Source: Grifola frondosa (taxonomy: Eukaryota > Basidiomycota > Agaricomycetes > Polyporales > Grifolaceae). From it: DNA of 64,000 bases. Below are positions 25,099-37,427 of the stretch, piece after piece (the stretch's first letter is position 1; each line of letters starts with the position of its first letter). The stretch covers positions 1,488,001 to 1,552,000 of the forward strand of contig LUGG01000007.1 of assembly GCA_001683735.1 (NCBI GenBank), written 5' to 3'. The notes beneath the pieces are model-generated. The model saw only the letters and a list, made by a program, of their open reading frames with translations, did not search any database and was not told where the DNA came from. The position numbers were made by a program, and so were the translations under genes.

Positions 25099-25386
25099 TA
25101 ATGTTCTGTTTGACATCAATATTCACCACTCCGATGCATGAAATTGCGACCATTTAACTTACTGCGACAAGGTATGGCTTCAAATCGAATACTAGGAACT
25201 ATGATGAGACAATGCCAATTTTGATACACTAAGCCCAATGCTAATCCAATGGTAGTTCTACAACACACAACAAATCCGGTCACAATAATTGTACTGACAT
25301 AGCGATATAGAATCTCCACGTATATATATCCTTTTGTCCAGAGTCTCCAATGTCCTATTAATGGGTATTACAATATCTGCACACTT

Positions 25387-26700
25387 TTACCAAATACCAA
25401 ACCCGCCAGCAATCGCCGCCGCAAGCACGCTGGCCCACGTAGCCGCGCGCAGCCGCCCAACGGCATTGTAGTTGGAGAGCCAAGAGCAACCCAATCACGC
25501 CATGCCGCGTACATCTCAATGACGAATGCCTGAGCTTCGGGACTCTCGCTACCTTCACTACCGAACGATTCCGGATTCACAACGGGGGTCAACCACATAT
25601 CGCCCGTAAAGTGTGCGAGGACTGAGTTGGCGTGGGTGCTCTGTGGTGGATGTTGCTGCTGTGGTAGAGGTAGAAGGAGAGGTAGAGGTCGAAGCGGCCC
25701 TCTGGGAGGAAGTATCGGACGACGATGACGACGGCAACGACGAGGAAGGGGAAGATGTCGAGTTAGAGGCCGAACCAGGGTAGAGAGCGCGATTCGGGAG
25801 AGTTCAGCAAGCGGGAGATAGGTGACGTGCCCGTGAGTAGCACGAGGCGATACACCGTGCTCGCGAGCAGCGCGGTGCTGGACGCGTCGTCAAAATAGAA
25901 TTGCTGTCGGCGTAGTTCTTGAAAAGGCCTTTGATTGCTGCAGGAACAGTACTAAGCCAAGCCCAAACGATGCATTGATTGAGCACTCACCAGGTGAGCG
26001 TACATTCCTGTTTGAATTTCCGCGACCCACGCTGCCAGGTCCTTCATCTCGCTCTTCATCTTGCCCGAGTACTGGGAATGCTGAATTGTACCCAGTACAC
26101 GAAGCATCCGGCCGCCGCCCAGCCATTTCCTAGGATATGAAGGTAAATCCAAGTAACATGGACATAAAAATAAATTCACCGGTCGACCAATGACCATCGT
26201 CTGAATAATTACCAAGCACGATATGCTTCCACAACCCCCCGGCGCCGGAATCAAGGAGATATTGACGGTAGAGCTTGACCTGAGTATAGGCCTCCAAGAC
26301 AAGTGACTGGTTTGCAGAAGAACTCCATAATATGCCAGGAACGGTGGTACCATGTATACAAAATCAGACCTAGAGGTCCATTTCGAATGTCAGAACAAGT
26401 GGCAGCTTCTCTACAGATGCACACGACAAATATGCGCGAATCAACACGCACCAAAGCTGCACCTGCTCCACGCGGTGAGAAATAGCGCCATCGGTTGTGC
26501 GAGGAACGTCTTGTAGCAGATAATTCAGCTGGTCCCTTGCAGCGCCCGCGTAATCCTGTCCTCCTGTGCGCCCATCCCGGTCCAGTTCGCTAGTAGAACT
26601 GACACACCGATGCTTGGGGGTCTCCTGCAGCACCTCCGGCCACAGTCATCAAGGTTGAGGCCCAACCACATTGTTATCCGTCAAGGAGCGGTTTGCGACG
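25387..26700 (-). pseudogene. Six-hairpin glycosidase, GH105/GH88-like (unsaturated rhamnogalacturonyl hydrolase-like), frame-broken
   Basis: Minus-strand blocks in order are DQLNYLLQDVPRTTDGAISH, RVEQVQLW, FVYMVPPFLAYYGVLLQTSH, QVKLYRQYLLDSGAGGLWKH, GNYSDDGHWSTG, then across an intron GWAAAG and MLRVLGTIQHSQYSGKMKSE, AAWVAEIQTGMYAHL, GLFKNYADSNS, ALLASTVYRLVLLTG. A Ser/Thr-rich linker, MWLTPVVNPESFGSEGSESP and a hydrophobic tail WASVLAAAIAGGFGIW follow, ending at 25387. This matches fungal GH105-type alpha/alpha-barrel enzymes acting on unsaturated uronides; the tail suggests a GPI anchor. At least four single-base shifts separate the blocks (for example between GWAAAG and MLRVL, and around TFDDASS). 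The N-terminus with any signal peptide could not be traced. It is a pseudogene or an error-rich locus like its neighbour. Confidence 0.72.
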
Positions 26701-27487
26701 ACTGAATGTGCGATAGAAAGGACATCTCCGAGTGAAGAAGGAGCTGTAGACAACGGGTGGAAGAGAGCTAGAATTTAGAACAGAGTAGGAGGGAGCGTCA
26801 TACTCGGTGAGAGCCTGTGCGCGTGTTCCAAGCTCCCAGCTATGGGTGAATCGTCGATTAGTGCAGTGCTGGCGGTCGTGGATGATTACTAGACCAACCT
26901 ATGAGTCGCACCCTCCGCCAGACGATTTTTACAACTGCGAGCTGGTCACCAGTGAGATTTTGGGAAACCACGGGAGATACTCCAAGTAGCAAAGCGCAAC
27001 AAACGCGAAAAGCGGAACGTCTACAAACGGCCATCTTCTATAACCTCGAGCAGCCTTTGTTATAGGGGACTATAGTGGACGACTCCTAAGTACTTAACAG
27101 ACGCACGAATAAAATGTGAGTAGCGGAGTTAGGTTTTGTGGGAAATGAGCGACCTCCTCCTCTGGCCATGGCCAGTCCAAGACTGTCACATTTGGTCTGG
27201 AAATAACTTGGTACTTGGCGAATTTCGTGATGGACCGACGCTCGCACATTCAGGCTGTATCCAAGCTCTATACTGCGCCACCGTTGCTAGAGGAAAGTAG
27301 CATATAAACGCTAAGTGGATCCCAGATCACAGCAGATTGTAAATAGCAATACAGAATCCCGATAATGGTGTAGGACAGATGCGTACGTATTACACCGCCG
27401 AGTATCAAGGGCGCCTCTCCGGCGCCGGTTGATCATGTAAATACGCCCATCTGGGAGGCGCGAATTTGCGCCGCCAGAGGTGATCAT
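26701..27487. other. Intergenic; 32-bp repeat copy 2 and GC-rich hairpins near the TE1 edge
   Basis: Positions 27087-27118 repeat the 32-bp motif of 23187-23218. At about 27408-27480 short GC palindromes occur (GGCGCCTCTCCGGCGCC and GGCGCGAATTTGCGCC), followed by GATCATTTAG directly before the first TE1 coding frame. This could be the terminal region of TE1. No matching inverted end was found on the other side. Confidence 0.4.
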
Positions 27488-27491
27488 TTAG

Positions 27492-27680
27492 TCAACCCTC
27501 GGCCAATGGCTTATCAACATCCATCGATAAGTATTTATTGAGTGCCTCTGATTGTAAGAATTCTGCGACGCGCTGGTGTCTTTCTGACACCTTCTCGTCA
27601 ATCCAGAACCCCTGTAAATTCCCATTTTTGCTTCCAATAAAAAATTCATTTGGCTCCAATTCCCTTGCAAGCACATACAT
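27492..27680 (-). CDS. Short coding-like exon downstream of the TE1 companion gene
   Basis: The frame reads ELEPNEFFIGSKNGNLQGFW, IDEKVSERHQRVAEFLQSEA and ends DVDKPLAEG with a stop at 27492. An acceptor-like TTGCAAG precedes it. Its composition is protein-like and charged, but its upstream partner is unclear: the companion gene already stops at 27744. It may be the last exon of a third TE1 gene. Function unknown. Confidence 0.35.
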   Translation of the reverse strand: MYVLARELEPNEFFIGSKNGNLQGFWIDEKVSERHQRVAEFLQSEALNKYLSMDVDKPLAEG

Positions 27681-27743
27681 ATGACAGTAAACAAGAAAGG
27701 AAATGTATTTTGGAGTCAGAAGGTACAAGGACATCATAGTCAA

Positions 27744-29465
27744 CTACTCCGGCAAGTCCTCGACAGGTGCTTCATTCTGTGCTGCGGCCGCAGAATCAAT
27801 GTCATCAGTCATGAACGTACCGACCACCTTTTCTATGTTCCGCTGAAGGTCGGACACAGATTCATTTGTATAAATCGTGCGCGCGAGCTCGCCAGAGTTG
27901 ATGGCATATGCGTCAAGGTCTTTCGCGACGAGTGACGCGAAGAACCTATCATAGTAACCACCATCGTGAGCACAGCTGCATCAAACACACCAATATGGGA
28001 CACCCACCTCGCCTCCTCAACCCGTCGGTCCTTTCCTGCAATAGCCTTGAAACATGCACGAAGTTTGCTCAACTCGCCATCGACAAAATCCCAGAACGCC
28101 AACTTCTTCTTGTCAGTTGCTGATCTATTGTTCCAGGTTTTCGCACAATCGCGCTGAACCCCCCAGTCAGCATGCCAATTCTCGCACGACAAAATGTAAC
28201 AACACACACCAAGAATGCGAGCCTACCCCAGTGCTCATACTTGGGCTTCATGTCGTACATCATCAGAGCAACGGTGAGTACATAAAGATCATCTCGATTC
28301 TTGATCGCCAAGTCCAGCTGCTCAGCGCTCAGCATTTGAGTGAATGCGGCATCTCCAAATGTGTCACACGCACCTTACTCTTCATGGCCGCTCGCATCTG
28401 GGAGAGCTCGTGGTTGACAGCGCTTTTAATCATTGCCCAGTCTGCGGGATCCTTTTTACAAGCAGTTGGGAGCCCAAGTGCCTCAAGGTTCTTCTCGAAG
28501 TAAGCCTGGTGAGTATACATGATTTCAGCCTGGCCAGTGAGAAAGCAACTCATAGCAATCTTACCAGTAATTGCACGGAAACCCCTGCGTGATATGCTGG
28601 AGTGTTTGGTGCAAGAAGAATACCCGCAACATGATGGCGCAAGCGAACCTAAACATTGAGAAGCATCATTGTCTTACGATCGAATGGATCATGTTCCAAC
28701 TCTCACCCCAAAATCTGGATGCCGAAGAAAGAGCTTGAAAAACTGCTTCAGTAAGTCATTTTCAATTATATAATGATGTATTTTGAGGTCTATGAGCATC
28801 TCCACAACGCTGAGCTAGATAACGCCAAACGTGAGCCTCATCTCGTGGCAATGCAACAAAGAGTCAAACATCACAAAAATGCTCTACGATGTGAGTTTGC
28901 TCCATTGTCAAACCTCCGTCCTGACATTTTTGCCGTGCACCAGAACGAAGCTGCTGTCCTGGAAGGCGACTGCGTGGCCGGCTATTGGCACCCTCGTCAT
29001 CCTCTTCACGATCACGTCGAGACGTCGACTCTGTGCCGTTTGATTGACTGTTCCATGTCCCTCGATCAAGGCATAGCGTTGGCTCGGCTGATGCCATGTT
29101 GATGTCAGGGAACATTGGCGAGCTGCAGGCAGACGACGAGCGCGTTTCCGAAGGCAGTGGGCTTGTATCACCCAACTCCGGAAAGGTATATTGCGAGGTG
29201 CGATACGCTTGTTGCAGACCATTGGAAGTTGCTGACCAGTTCACACCGGGACTCTGAGGTCTCGGGGCTGTGATGGCAGGTCCTTGCATAGCAGAATTAG
29301 CCAGTGGGGCTGAAATACCGAACTGCGTATAGAGATTTTGGAGGTCAGATGCCATGCCGGATGCGAGAGCCAGTGAGGGAGGGACGTTGAAGATGGGCGG
29401 TGAAAATTGTGCACACAGCTCACGCGTGCGACTCCCCCTGGTCGATCGCTGCACAGATGCGGATC
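27744..29465 (-). CDS. TE1 companion protein (unknown function, multi-exon)
   Basis: Coding blocks on the minus strand in order: FSPPIFNVPPSLALASGMAS, a Ser/Pro-rich stretch, a basic segment SRRDREEDDEGANSRPRSR, MEQTHIVEHFCDV, FACAIMLRVFFLHQTLQHIT, HQAYFEKNLEALGLP, DWAMIKSAVNHELSQMRAAM, NRDDLYVLTVALMMYDMKPK, CAKTWNNRSATDKKKLAFWD then FVDGELSKLRACFKAIAGKD, and ASLVAKDLDAYAINSGELAR to a stop at 27744. Introns of about 50-100 nt with GT-AG ends separate them. The SAVNHELSQMR and DFVDGELSKLR segments look like a duplicated helix. I do not recognise a named domain. Its position immediately downstream of, and on the same strand as, the TE1 transposase suggests a transposon accessory role. Exon ends are approximate. 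Confidence 0.55.
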
Positions 29466-29530
29466 TGAGTCCATGTTCATGTAAGTGCATACAATATTTA
29501 CTGTGCATACAGCATTACATATTCAAGCTA

Positions 29531-32500
29531 CTGAAATATAGTTCTCAGATCAGCCTCGCGAGCCGCAGAAGCCACTGGATCGGCCGCCGCTCGCTTGCGC
29601 TTTTGACGAGGCGCTGTGTCTGACAAAGTTGCGGCAGGAACTGCACTGACCGGATGCACCACAGACCCACTCCTGCTGGACACTTGCCCGGCTTCGTCAG
29701 CACCACTTCCATGATGAGGACCAAACCCTGGAGACGCCACCTCTGCATCACCGTGGTATGCATGATCACCCCCGTGTCCCTCTGCCGTTTGACGTCCACC
29801 TCCTCCACCATGCCCTCGCCCGCGCCCGGCCCACGACCGCGCCCACGACCGCGCCCGACCAGTTTGATCGGCCGCTGTTGAGGCGGGCGTTGCATTTGTG
29901 TTCGCTGTCGTGGTCCCCTTGGAACAATGTCGGGGAGTGCATTTGTATCTGCATCCTGTATTGTGTCACACACATGATTAGTGTCAATGCCATGGCCATC
30001 TTCGTCATTAGGTAGTGTGATAACTCCATCTGGGCCTTGCTGATTGGCCACTCGGAGTGCATCCTCTGCACGTTTACGAGTAGCTGCTTCCTTGGCAAGC
30101 TTCTTCTGTAAATTTTGATCCCGTAGTGACGCGGCTGCTTTGCGATGAAGCGTAGATCGATCAGAGAAGAAAACGGGGGCCTCGTAAAGTGTGTTCGGTA
30201 CTGCCTGCTTCAGGAGGGCCTGGTTATGGAGTGCATGCATGTTAACTATGAAGACCGGCTGATCGGAATGTTCGATAATAGTGCGGGTGCATTTTGAGGC
30301 CTCGCGTTCTTGTCGGAGCTGTTGCACACCTGTTGCGGTGCATTTTTGACCGACACAGTCATGCTGAACATTAACGACACATACAATATCCTTTAATGCA
30401 CGATAAGTTTGTGTATCATTGACCACAATTTTTGTTTACCTCTGGTCGAAAAATTCGCACTGTGCCCGTGCGTTTGATTACCGGAAGTTTCAAGTGGTTG
30501 TGAAGAGTCTCTTCAAGAATAGACATACGCACGGCCACTATGCCGGGAGTCTCCGTCGTGTCTGGAGCCAGAAGTTCTATCACGGAGGCGAATACCAGAG
30601 GGGACTGTGGACCCTGGAACTGTGTGAGTAAAACACAAATTATGATGAACAAATAAGCACGTACTTGTTCAGCGCACACGAGAACCTCTGAACCGACATC
30701 TGCAACATCACCAGAGGTGGTCACGATTTTCTTAGCTTGCTGCCACTGTCCAGTAATTACTGGCAAGGATGGGGCAAGCTGGGCGACTTGCGTCTCCTGC
30801 CATGACAATCCACGGGGCCTTCTATGTTGAGTGCGAGGGAGAGTGGTTAGCGTGAATGCGCCTGGAGTATGAGATTGCGCCGTGTGAACGCCAACAGATG
30901 GGAGTCAATGTGATGATTACGAAGATGGCTCAAAACACTGCGTCCAGCACAGACCCAACGTTGCAAATGCCGATCGAGCCAGTAGCCCCCTGTGACCATG
31001 TGCCGGCAGCGGTCCTGGTTGGCAAATGCAATGGCAATGTCTCGACTGGGGGCTTGACGATTGCTATGAATGGAGCATAGGCGAAAGATGTGATTAAAGG
31101 ATTCATAGCGTTCTGTCGAGAAGATAAGTGCGGGTCCAAAGCGGCGAATGTGATCGGGTAGATGGATAAGGATGTGGAATTTACTCTTGAGGGTCAGTAA
31201 TCCTGGCTCAGTGCCGCAGCAAAGTCAAGCACATCTTGAATAGCTGCCTGAAGTTTCTCCTATTGTTGCCAATAATGTACGTCAGAATGGCTTGAGCGTG
31301 AACAATAGAATGCGACACTGACCGTATACTCATGAATGTCATTGATTTGAACTTCCCATATCAACACAGTCAGTTTGCCGATCGCAAACCATGCATTCTG
31401 GAGGTTCTCCTCGACCAAACCGCAGATAGCAAAAGCCATAATCTGACTGATTGTTTTGAAATGCTTGCCAATAAGTCCACCCCGGTAACGACACATGTAG
31501 TCGCCCATGATGTTCGGCACGTTCAATCCAGATTTGGCCAGTGAATTCAGCCGTGCCTGGAATTGAACAAATTGACCTCGCTTCTCAAGCACCCAAACCG
31601 TTTGCGCCCAGAAATACTTGACGACGCCGAGGAGATGTGTATGCAGCGGTTCAACAGGTGTGTCCTTGTGAACATCAAAACCTATGTGGAAGTCAGATAC
31701 ATCAACATTGAACCCGAATATATGAGTAGCCACACATACCTGGCAAGTCGAGCAATGGATTCATGATTGGTGTGTCCTTGCGTTTGACTAATTCTTCGTA
31801 AAGTCGCTTATTGACTTCCTCGGGAGATAATGCCTTGCGCTGCGGGGTGGATCGACGAAGAGTTTTGCCGATCAGAATAAGATGATTCAAGATTGGGAGA
31901 GCGAGCGAATCCTTGACACCGCTAGAAGATATTGCATCCTTTAACGGTTTTTCTCTGCAGCGGCGTGTGTCGCCATGATCAGGTGGTTTAGAATCGCATG
32001 GCGAGTCTCGTCCACTGTGCGCACACGTCCAGCCTGCAATTTGCATTAATAATATATCTGCAATTGCATATGATGCGAGCATACCTTCATTAAACTCGGA
32101 TAGCCATCATCGGACTCTTTATAGACCTTATCTCCACCAGCATGACAACAACGGCAAAGATAATTGGCCTGCAAGCCAATATGGCTGCATAACTCCGCTT
32201 GCATGGGGTTGTCGCCGGGCATGAATAGGATCCAAGGGCGGATCATAATATATTGGCGGCGCTGTACGTCCCAAGTCTTGAAGGGTGCAACTGTGCCGGT
32301 GCGCCTGAAGTTGATGAATGAAGGTCATAAAATATACATAGAATTGGTATTATAATAAATAGACGCACTTGATCTCATCGCAGACGGCTTGCACAATCTC
32401 CATCGGAGATGCATGAGGAGACGTAGCAACAAATCTGATATTAGTTTCCTTTTCCACTGCAGCTCGCGGAAGGCCACCGTTAGACATGTAGCATGAATAA

Positions 32501-34156
32501 TGGACATTCCATTGCTTCGTGCTGTTTCCGGACACATCGTCAATGAAAACTACAACGGGGGGCATTCCCATTCCAATCCATCAGCTATTGCACGATCTGG
32601 GTTTGGCATCTTGTTGCGATATGCTGCGCATTGTTCTGTAAATGTCACTTGTGTTAGTGCCCTCCATAGGACTATTGTGGATCGCGACGCACCGACGAAG
32701 ACAACGTCTCCATCCCAGGCATCAATTTCAGGCCAGTTGTAACGAAATGTTGAACATGGAATTATCTCGCGCGCAGCGCTGACAACGAGGCCGCTCTGAC
32801 AAACATTGAGATTATTATTGACAGTCATTGTCCATCACTCACCTGAGAGCTTTGAACTGGCTGGCCCACAGCCCATTTCGCCCGGCCATTTCCAGAAAGC
32901 GACACGGTATGAACCATTTGTTGCCTTCGCACATGGTCAACTCATTAATATAGTAATCCTTCCCTCCGAGGCGAACCATTGGGGTTAGAACACTATCGGG
33001 TGCATCAACGAGCCACTTCTCCGCCTGCCAAACCTCGCTGACGCCGTCATGGGTGAACTCCGGATATGCATGAATTAATGGCCGTGTTGCTGGATGAGCA
33101 TAATCCTACGTTCAGGGCATGTTTGAATGAAGCTCACAATTGAATGCAATTTCACACACCTTTGCAATCGCCTGACAGACCGAATTCATGTAGAATATAT
33201 TTCCTGAGGAGGCGTGCACCTTAACGGTCGGATCACCGACAGCGTCGAGAGCTTCTTGCTGAAATTTGTTTAGTGCATATAGGGAGGGTATCGTTTCGCA
33301 CCCAGATCCTTGCCCCATGCAAGTATCGCTTCTTGCTGCGCTCGCGAGAATCGTAGTCGAGGAGAGCTGAATAAAATGTCAGTCTTCATCATCTGTGTCA
33401 AAAATCAAATGAGTATATCAGCTCCGATGACGCAAGTTGACTGACCCCTTTGTTAGGATAGGGGAAATAGACATCTGTGTCATCGCCCTTCCCAAAGAAG
33501 GCATCCGACACGTCTTGCGCACTTGTAGGGCCCACTGTGTGAGTCGTCAGTGTCCAGTTATATCCAACCATCATGTTGCTGGCTTACCTTCGGGCAATTC
33601 AGCCGTGTCTTCGCCTGTGTCTTCGTCTTCACCTGTCATAAATGCTGGAGCTTCGTCGTCTTGCTCAAAAGGATGAATTGCAGCCTTGAAGAGACCAACT
33701 CCACTGAGGACTTCCTCAAGGGAGGGTCGAAAATCGTCTGCGAACTCATCGCCTGCTGTAAACATTACCTCTCCAGCCAAGGCGCGCCTCATATCATCAC
33801 TTATATTGATTTTGGGTTGGTGTTCTTGCAGTGAAGGTGACTCGGATGGTCCGCTTGCAGAGTTGACGTAGGTCCAGTCCTCGATGTCATCGAAATCTTC
33901 GACTGTGACTTGGTGAGTGTTCAAGTGTTCAGAAACTGGGCCAGTATCCTCCCGTTGACGCAGCCTGACAGCGTCGGTATGACATTTGAGCTTTTCGTGC
34001 CCGCGGAGATGCTTGAGCATTGACCAGTTTCCTGCAGGACAGATCTTGCATCGTCCAAGGCTCCCATCGAGCTCGAAGTCTGTGGTTCGTACAAGTCAAA
34101 CCATGCCCAACTTGAAGTGAACCTAACTCACCTTGCGGCCTTAGGAAACCAGACAT
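29531..34156 (-). CDS. TE1 transposase: C2H2-like finger plus DDE-type catalytic core
   Basis: The start is ATG 34156 (MSGFLRPQ, intron, DFELDGSLGR). A finger CKICPAGNWSMLKHLRGHEK-LKCH and an acidic region (ADDFRPSLEEVLSGVGLF) follow. Core blocks are IFYMNSVCQAIAK, YPEFTHDGVSEVWQAEKWLV, NELTMCEGNKWFIPCRF, the likely catalytic strand VVVFIDDVSGNSTKQWNVHY, ILFMPGDNPMQAELCSHIGL, CRCCHAGG, GFDVHKDTPVEPLHTHLLGV, and FGPALIFSTERYESFNHIFR. The C-terminus has DIVCVVNVQHDC, FIVNMHALHN and a run of GRGRGRGRG. This recurring Agaricomycete transposase type has an N-terminal zinc finger and an acidic DD motif. At least two one-base breaks occur (near 31950 after THAAAEK, and near 29760 after the GRG run). 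The 3' end is approximate. Confidence 0.75.
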
Positions 34157-34490
34157 AAAAGTGTCCTTATCATGCGAGAAAGAACGCGGCTGAGGGTGTC
34201 AGGCTGGTAGTTGTAAGAAGTTCAGTGATCGACATGTCATCTCATCTATGCGGCGCTTCATACCAGTCCTTACAGACAATTGCATATATTCCGAGGCAGC
34301 CACACATAAATCCATGTACATGATACTAATGATTGCTATGATGAGAATGAACTATGTACGCGGCACGCTCAATTTGCGTTTTTTGCTGCGCGGCGAACAT
34401 CATGCATATGCGAAGGTGCCGGCAGTGTATACTTTTGACTGCAGGCATGCATACGTCAGCTTTGAACAGCACATTACAAACATAGAGCAC

Positions 34491-35175
34491 TTACGAAGGG
34501 CGAGGAACCATGTCGATATCGACCAGGGTCTGGGATTGCTCATCGAGGTCTAAAAAGTTCGAATCATACCACTCTGAGGCTTGCAGATCTTGCTGCGGGT
34601 CGGCTTGCTCATGACAGCAAGTTTCAAAGTGGCTGAGAGCATCGCGAAGCTGCTGCAAAGCAAGCTGGCAGTGGTGACGCGGATGCATGGGCATGGCGCT
34701 TGGGGATGCATTGACCACAGGATAAGGATGAACAGCATCTATTATAGAATGGCAATGTCAGCGCAAACTATACACTGTATGTAACATACTGTTAGTACGC
34801 ACCAATGTCCTCGCAAGAAGTGGCGGGATCCGTTTGAATCGCAACAGAACAATGCCCTGTATCATCTACAGACACAGCGTGAGCAATACAATACAACTGA
34901 GATCAAAGCTGATGTTGACTCACCGGAAGCTGTCCTGCGCACGTCAAGAAGGGCCGCAATGAACTGAGAATCAGAGGTTTGGGAATCTAGAGCACCGCCA
35001 GGTGCGAATTGTCTGAAATATTCCCAATTGTTAAATCGATGAAGAAATACATATGAAAGAACAACATACCGTGCAACACGCTTCTCTAAATGCGCCTTAC
35101 GAACAACTTGTCGAACTGGCCAGGAATGGTGTGAATGCGGATTATTATCCTCTATTATTTGAGAGGGTCGTAATC
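34491..35175 (-). CDS. Hypothetical multi-exon protein upstream of TE1
   Basis: Minus-strand exons read NNPHSHHSWPVRQVVRKAHL then EKRVAR (35173-35070), QFAPGGALDSQTSDSQFIAA followed by LLDVRRTAS (about 35025-34925), DTGHCSVAIQTDPATSCEDI (about 34865-34805) and MPMHPRHHCQLALQQLRDAL with DLDEQSQTLVDIDMVPRPS to a stop at 34491. GT donors and AG acceptors flank the pieces. No start codon upstream of 35173 could be fixed, and the family is unknown. It lies on the same strand as the TE1 transposase and may be part of the same element. Confidence 0.4.
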
Positions 35176-35689
35176 ATCATCGGAAGGCATTGGTGAGTCG
35201 GTGGAACTTCCAGAGTGTTCAGCGGCATTTCAGACAATATGTCGGTGCGCAGGCGAGGCGAAGAAATGTGACCAGCAGCACTGCATAATAAACGTGGGAG
35301 AGGAACATATTCAACACATTGGCGGAAGGTGTTCAATCAGCGCCGGAATGGCATCTACAGCGCAAATGTTCCCACACCGATTCTACTAGATGAGTTTGTG
35401 ATTAATTGTAACCTAATTGGACTTATATATTCGACTATTTACGCCCCATATATTCACCTGTCAAATACGGTGTTTTTTGGGCACCCAGACTCACATCAGC
35501 GAAAAGTCGCCCTGCCCAAAGTAGAATATAGTAGAATACAGGACTCACCGTTGAATATATTCTAACCCCGAAACTGGGGTTGCTTGCACCGATCCCCTCC
35601 CTACTGCCAAGTCTTCCCAGAACGGCAGCCCTTACCGGACCTGCCAAGCGCCCGGTGCTGGTCCGATCAGGTACAGCCAGCTCCATGCC

Positions 35690-35815
35690 AGCAAATTGCA
35701 AGCCACGGCAAGCTGCGATAAAGTACGGGCAGCTCAGTATGGGCGTGCGGCCAGTGACGGTAAGATACGGTCAGCTCAGTATACAGCTACGATAAGATAT
35801 GGCCAGCTCCAATAC
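35690..35815 (+). repeat. Degenerate tandem repeat, about 40-bp unit
   Basis: The units share GATAAGATACGGTCAGCTCA followed by GTAT. Variants occur near 35715 (GATAAAGTACGGGCAGCTCA), 35758 (GGTAAGATACGGTCAGCTCA) and 35790 (GATAAGATATGGCCAGCTCC). Confidence 0.6.
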
Positions 35816-36262
35816 CCTTTGCACCTCAGACCTCCGATGAGAACTGTCCGGGTAACACTATTCATTTATTCGGTAAATACAACTAATAATATAGATACAT
35901 GCACACAGCATAGTGACTAAATAAATCCTATCCTGTAAACTAACCCTGCCTCCCCTGTGCGCGACAAGTACTAGCCTCCGGTGGGTAATATCTGTGAGGG
36001 TATAATAGTCAGTAAAAGTGCCATGAGAATGTGCATATACTCACCTTCAGACCTCTGAGCTCCGGCAAGTCTAAGACAACATAGTAAGAAATATTGACAC
36101 AACAAATGGTAAATTTATACTCACCGTAAGAACATAGGACTTCCACTGGGCTTCAACAGGCAGAAATAAGAGGACGAGATAGTACAGAGTCAAGAGATGT
36201 GGAGACATGACGAAGACAGGTCGCGCTCTTTGTACGTATGGTTTAAACTCCGCTACTAAGTC

Positions 36263-36640
36263 CCAAAGTGGCCACAACATATGTTCGCCCGCCCCCGACG
36301 CCACCACTTCGCGTTGCCCCGCACTCGGCACAATGGTGGACCATCCCATGCCTGCGATGTTGTCCGGTGCGACATTGCGCCGCAGACATCACCACAAGCA
36401 CTCGCTCTCCTACAATTTCTTCTCTTTCCTGGAGCTCGGAGACCTGCACACACCCGTGCCCCTCAGCCCGTGGGCGCCCATCTCGTCGTTCTCGCATAGG
36501 CGGTTGTGGGTCGCCGGGGAACAAGTGGGCTCGCTGGCGTGCACGGGGCTTGGGTACTGGGTGTTCGACGTATTCGGCGTTGCACTTGGGCACGTCCTGC
36601 TGGGGTACCTCGCGCGACCATCAAAACAAGCAGAGGTGAC
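36263..36640 (+). pseudogene. Remnant resembling a cation-efflux (MSC2/ZnT-type zinc transporter) gene
   Basis: Blocks in the plus frame read HHHKHSLSYNFFSFLELG, then after a Pro/Ser stretch AGEQVGSLACTGLGYWVFDV and FGVALGHVLLGYLARP. The motif SLACTGLGYWVxFDxFGVALGH resembles a transmembrane segment of fungal CDF/MSC2-type transporters, which move zinc into the secretory pathway. The expected His-rich loop and further membrane segments are missing, and frames shift on either side. Coding-like scraps continue to about 37160 (for example SEFHLSHYPSATSLIYAYM followed by a stop) that I cannot assign. The similarity is from memory of family motifs, so this call is tentative. Confidence 0.35.
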
Positions 36641-37427
36641 GTATACGTTCATGCAGATGCCTTGTCGACACCTTTCGCTGATGTTGCACACTGCGAAGAG
36701 CTTTCGCTCCAGGAACCAACGCCCCAGAGCAAGAAAGTGCTGACGGGATCAACATCGTCAATTCAACATTTGTGGCTCCCCACCGCGATCGCCGCCTGCA
36801 CCTGCACTGGCATCAGTGCTGCTCATCTCATGTTCTCTGAAGCTGATGGTGCCACGCACGTAGCGCAAGCGGCGCACTGGTTTGACCGGGCGAAGTTCTA
36901 ACCCGAAGCGGCGGGACGGTCACGCACAGTGTGGGTGAGTGCACCCCCATTTCCACTTGCTGCCGTGTCTAACGTCCGCTCGCAGGGATACTCGGAATTC
37001 CACCTGTCGCATTACCCATCCGCGACGTCGCTCATCTACGCATATATGTAGGGCGCGGACCCCGCGACGTCGCTCGGGCCGTACTGGGAGCAGTCCGAGC
37101 GTGCGGTCCTCGACAACATCTGCTCGCGATCCCCGACGCAACGCAGGTCGTCCCCGGTGCATTCCGCGAATTCACGCACATCTTCTTCACAGGTGTGTCG
37201 TGCGGCAACGGGGGTGGTCCTGGGAAGAGGCCGACAGTATGGATGAGATAGACGAGGACACAGATGAGGCATGGATGAGGACAAAGATGATGAGGATGAA
37301 CCAGAGGAAGAGCTGAAAGACGAGGACAGAGAGGATGGGAGAGGATGAGCTAAAGGGTTTGACAGCATTGTAAGTATGTGTATTTGTGTATTCAATGTAT
37401 AGCATTTCCGAGCAGTGAACTTGGACT

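Larger units (their letters stand above)
27488..34156 (-). mobile_element. TE1: DDE-type DNA transposon island (transposase plus companion gene)
   Basis: Two or more minus-strand genes lie back to back: a large zinc-finger/DDE-type transposase (34156 to about 29531) and a companion protein (about 29465 to 27744), followed by a short extra coding frame to 27492. The transposase family differs from the Plavaka elements TE2 and TE3 in this window. Outer boundaries are coding limits only, because no terminal inverted repeats or target duplication were identified. Confidence 0.65.

Noticed and set aside
23187..27118. Direct repeats as LTRs or a retrotransposon
   Set aside because: The repeat is only 32 bp, no reverse transcriptase or primer-binding site is present, and the genes between are a reductase and a glycosidase.
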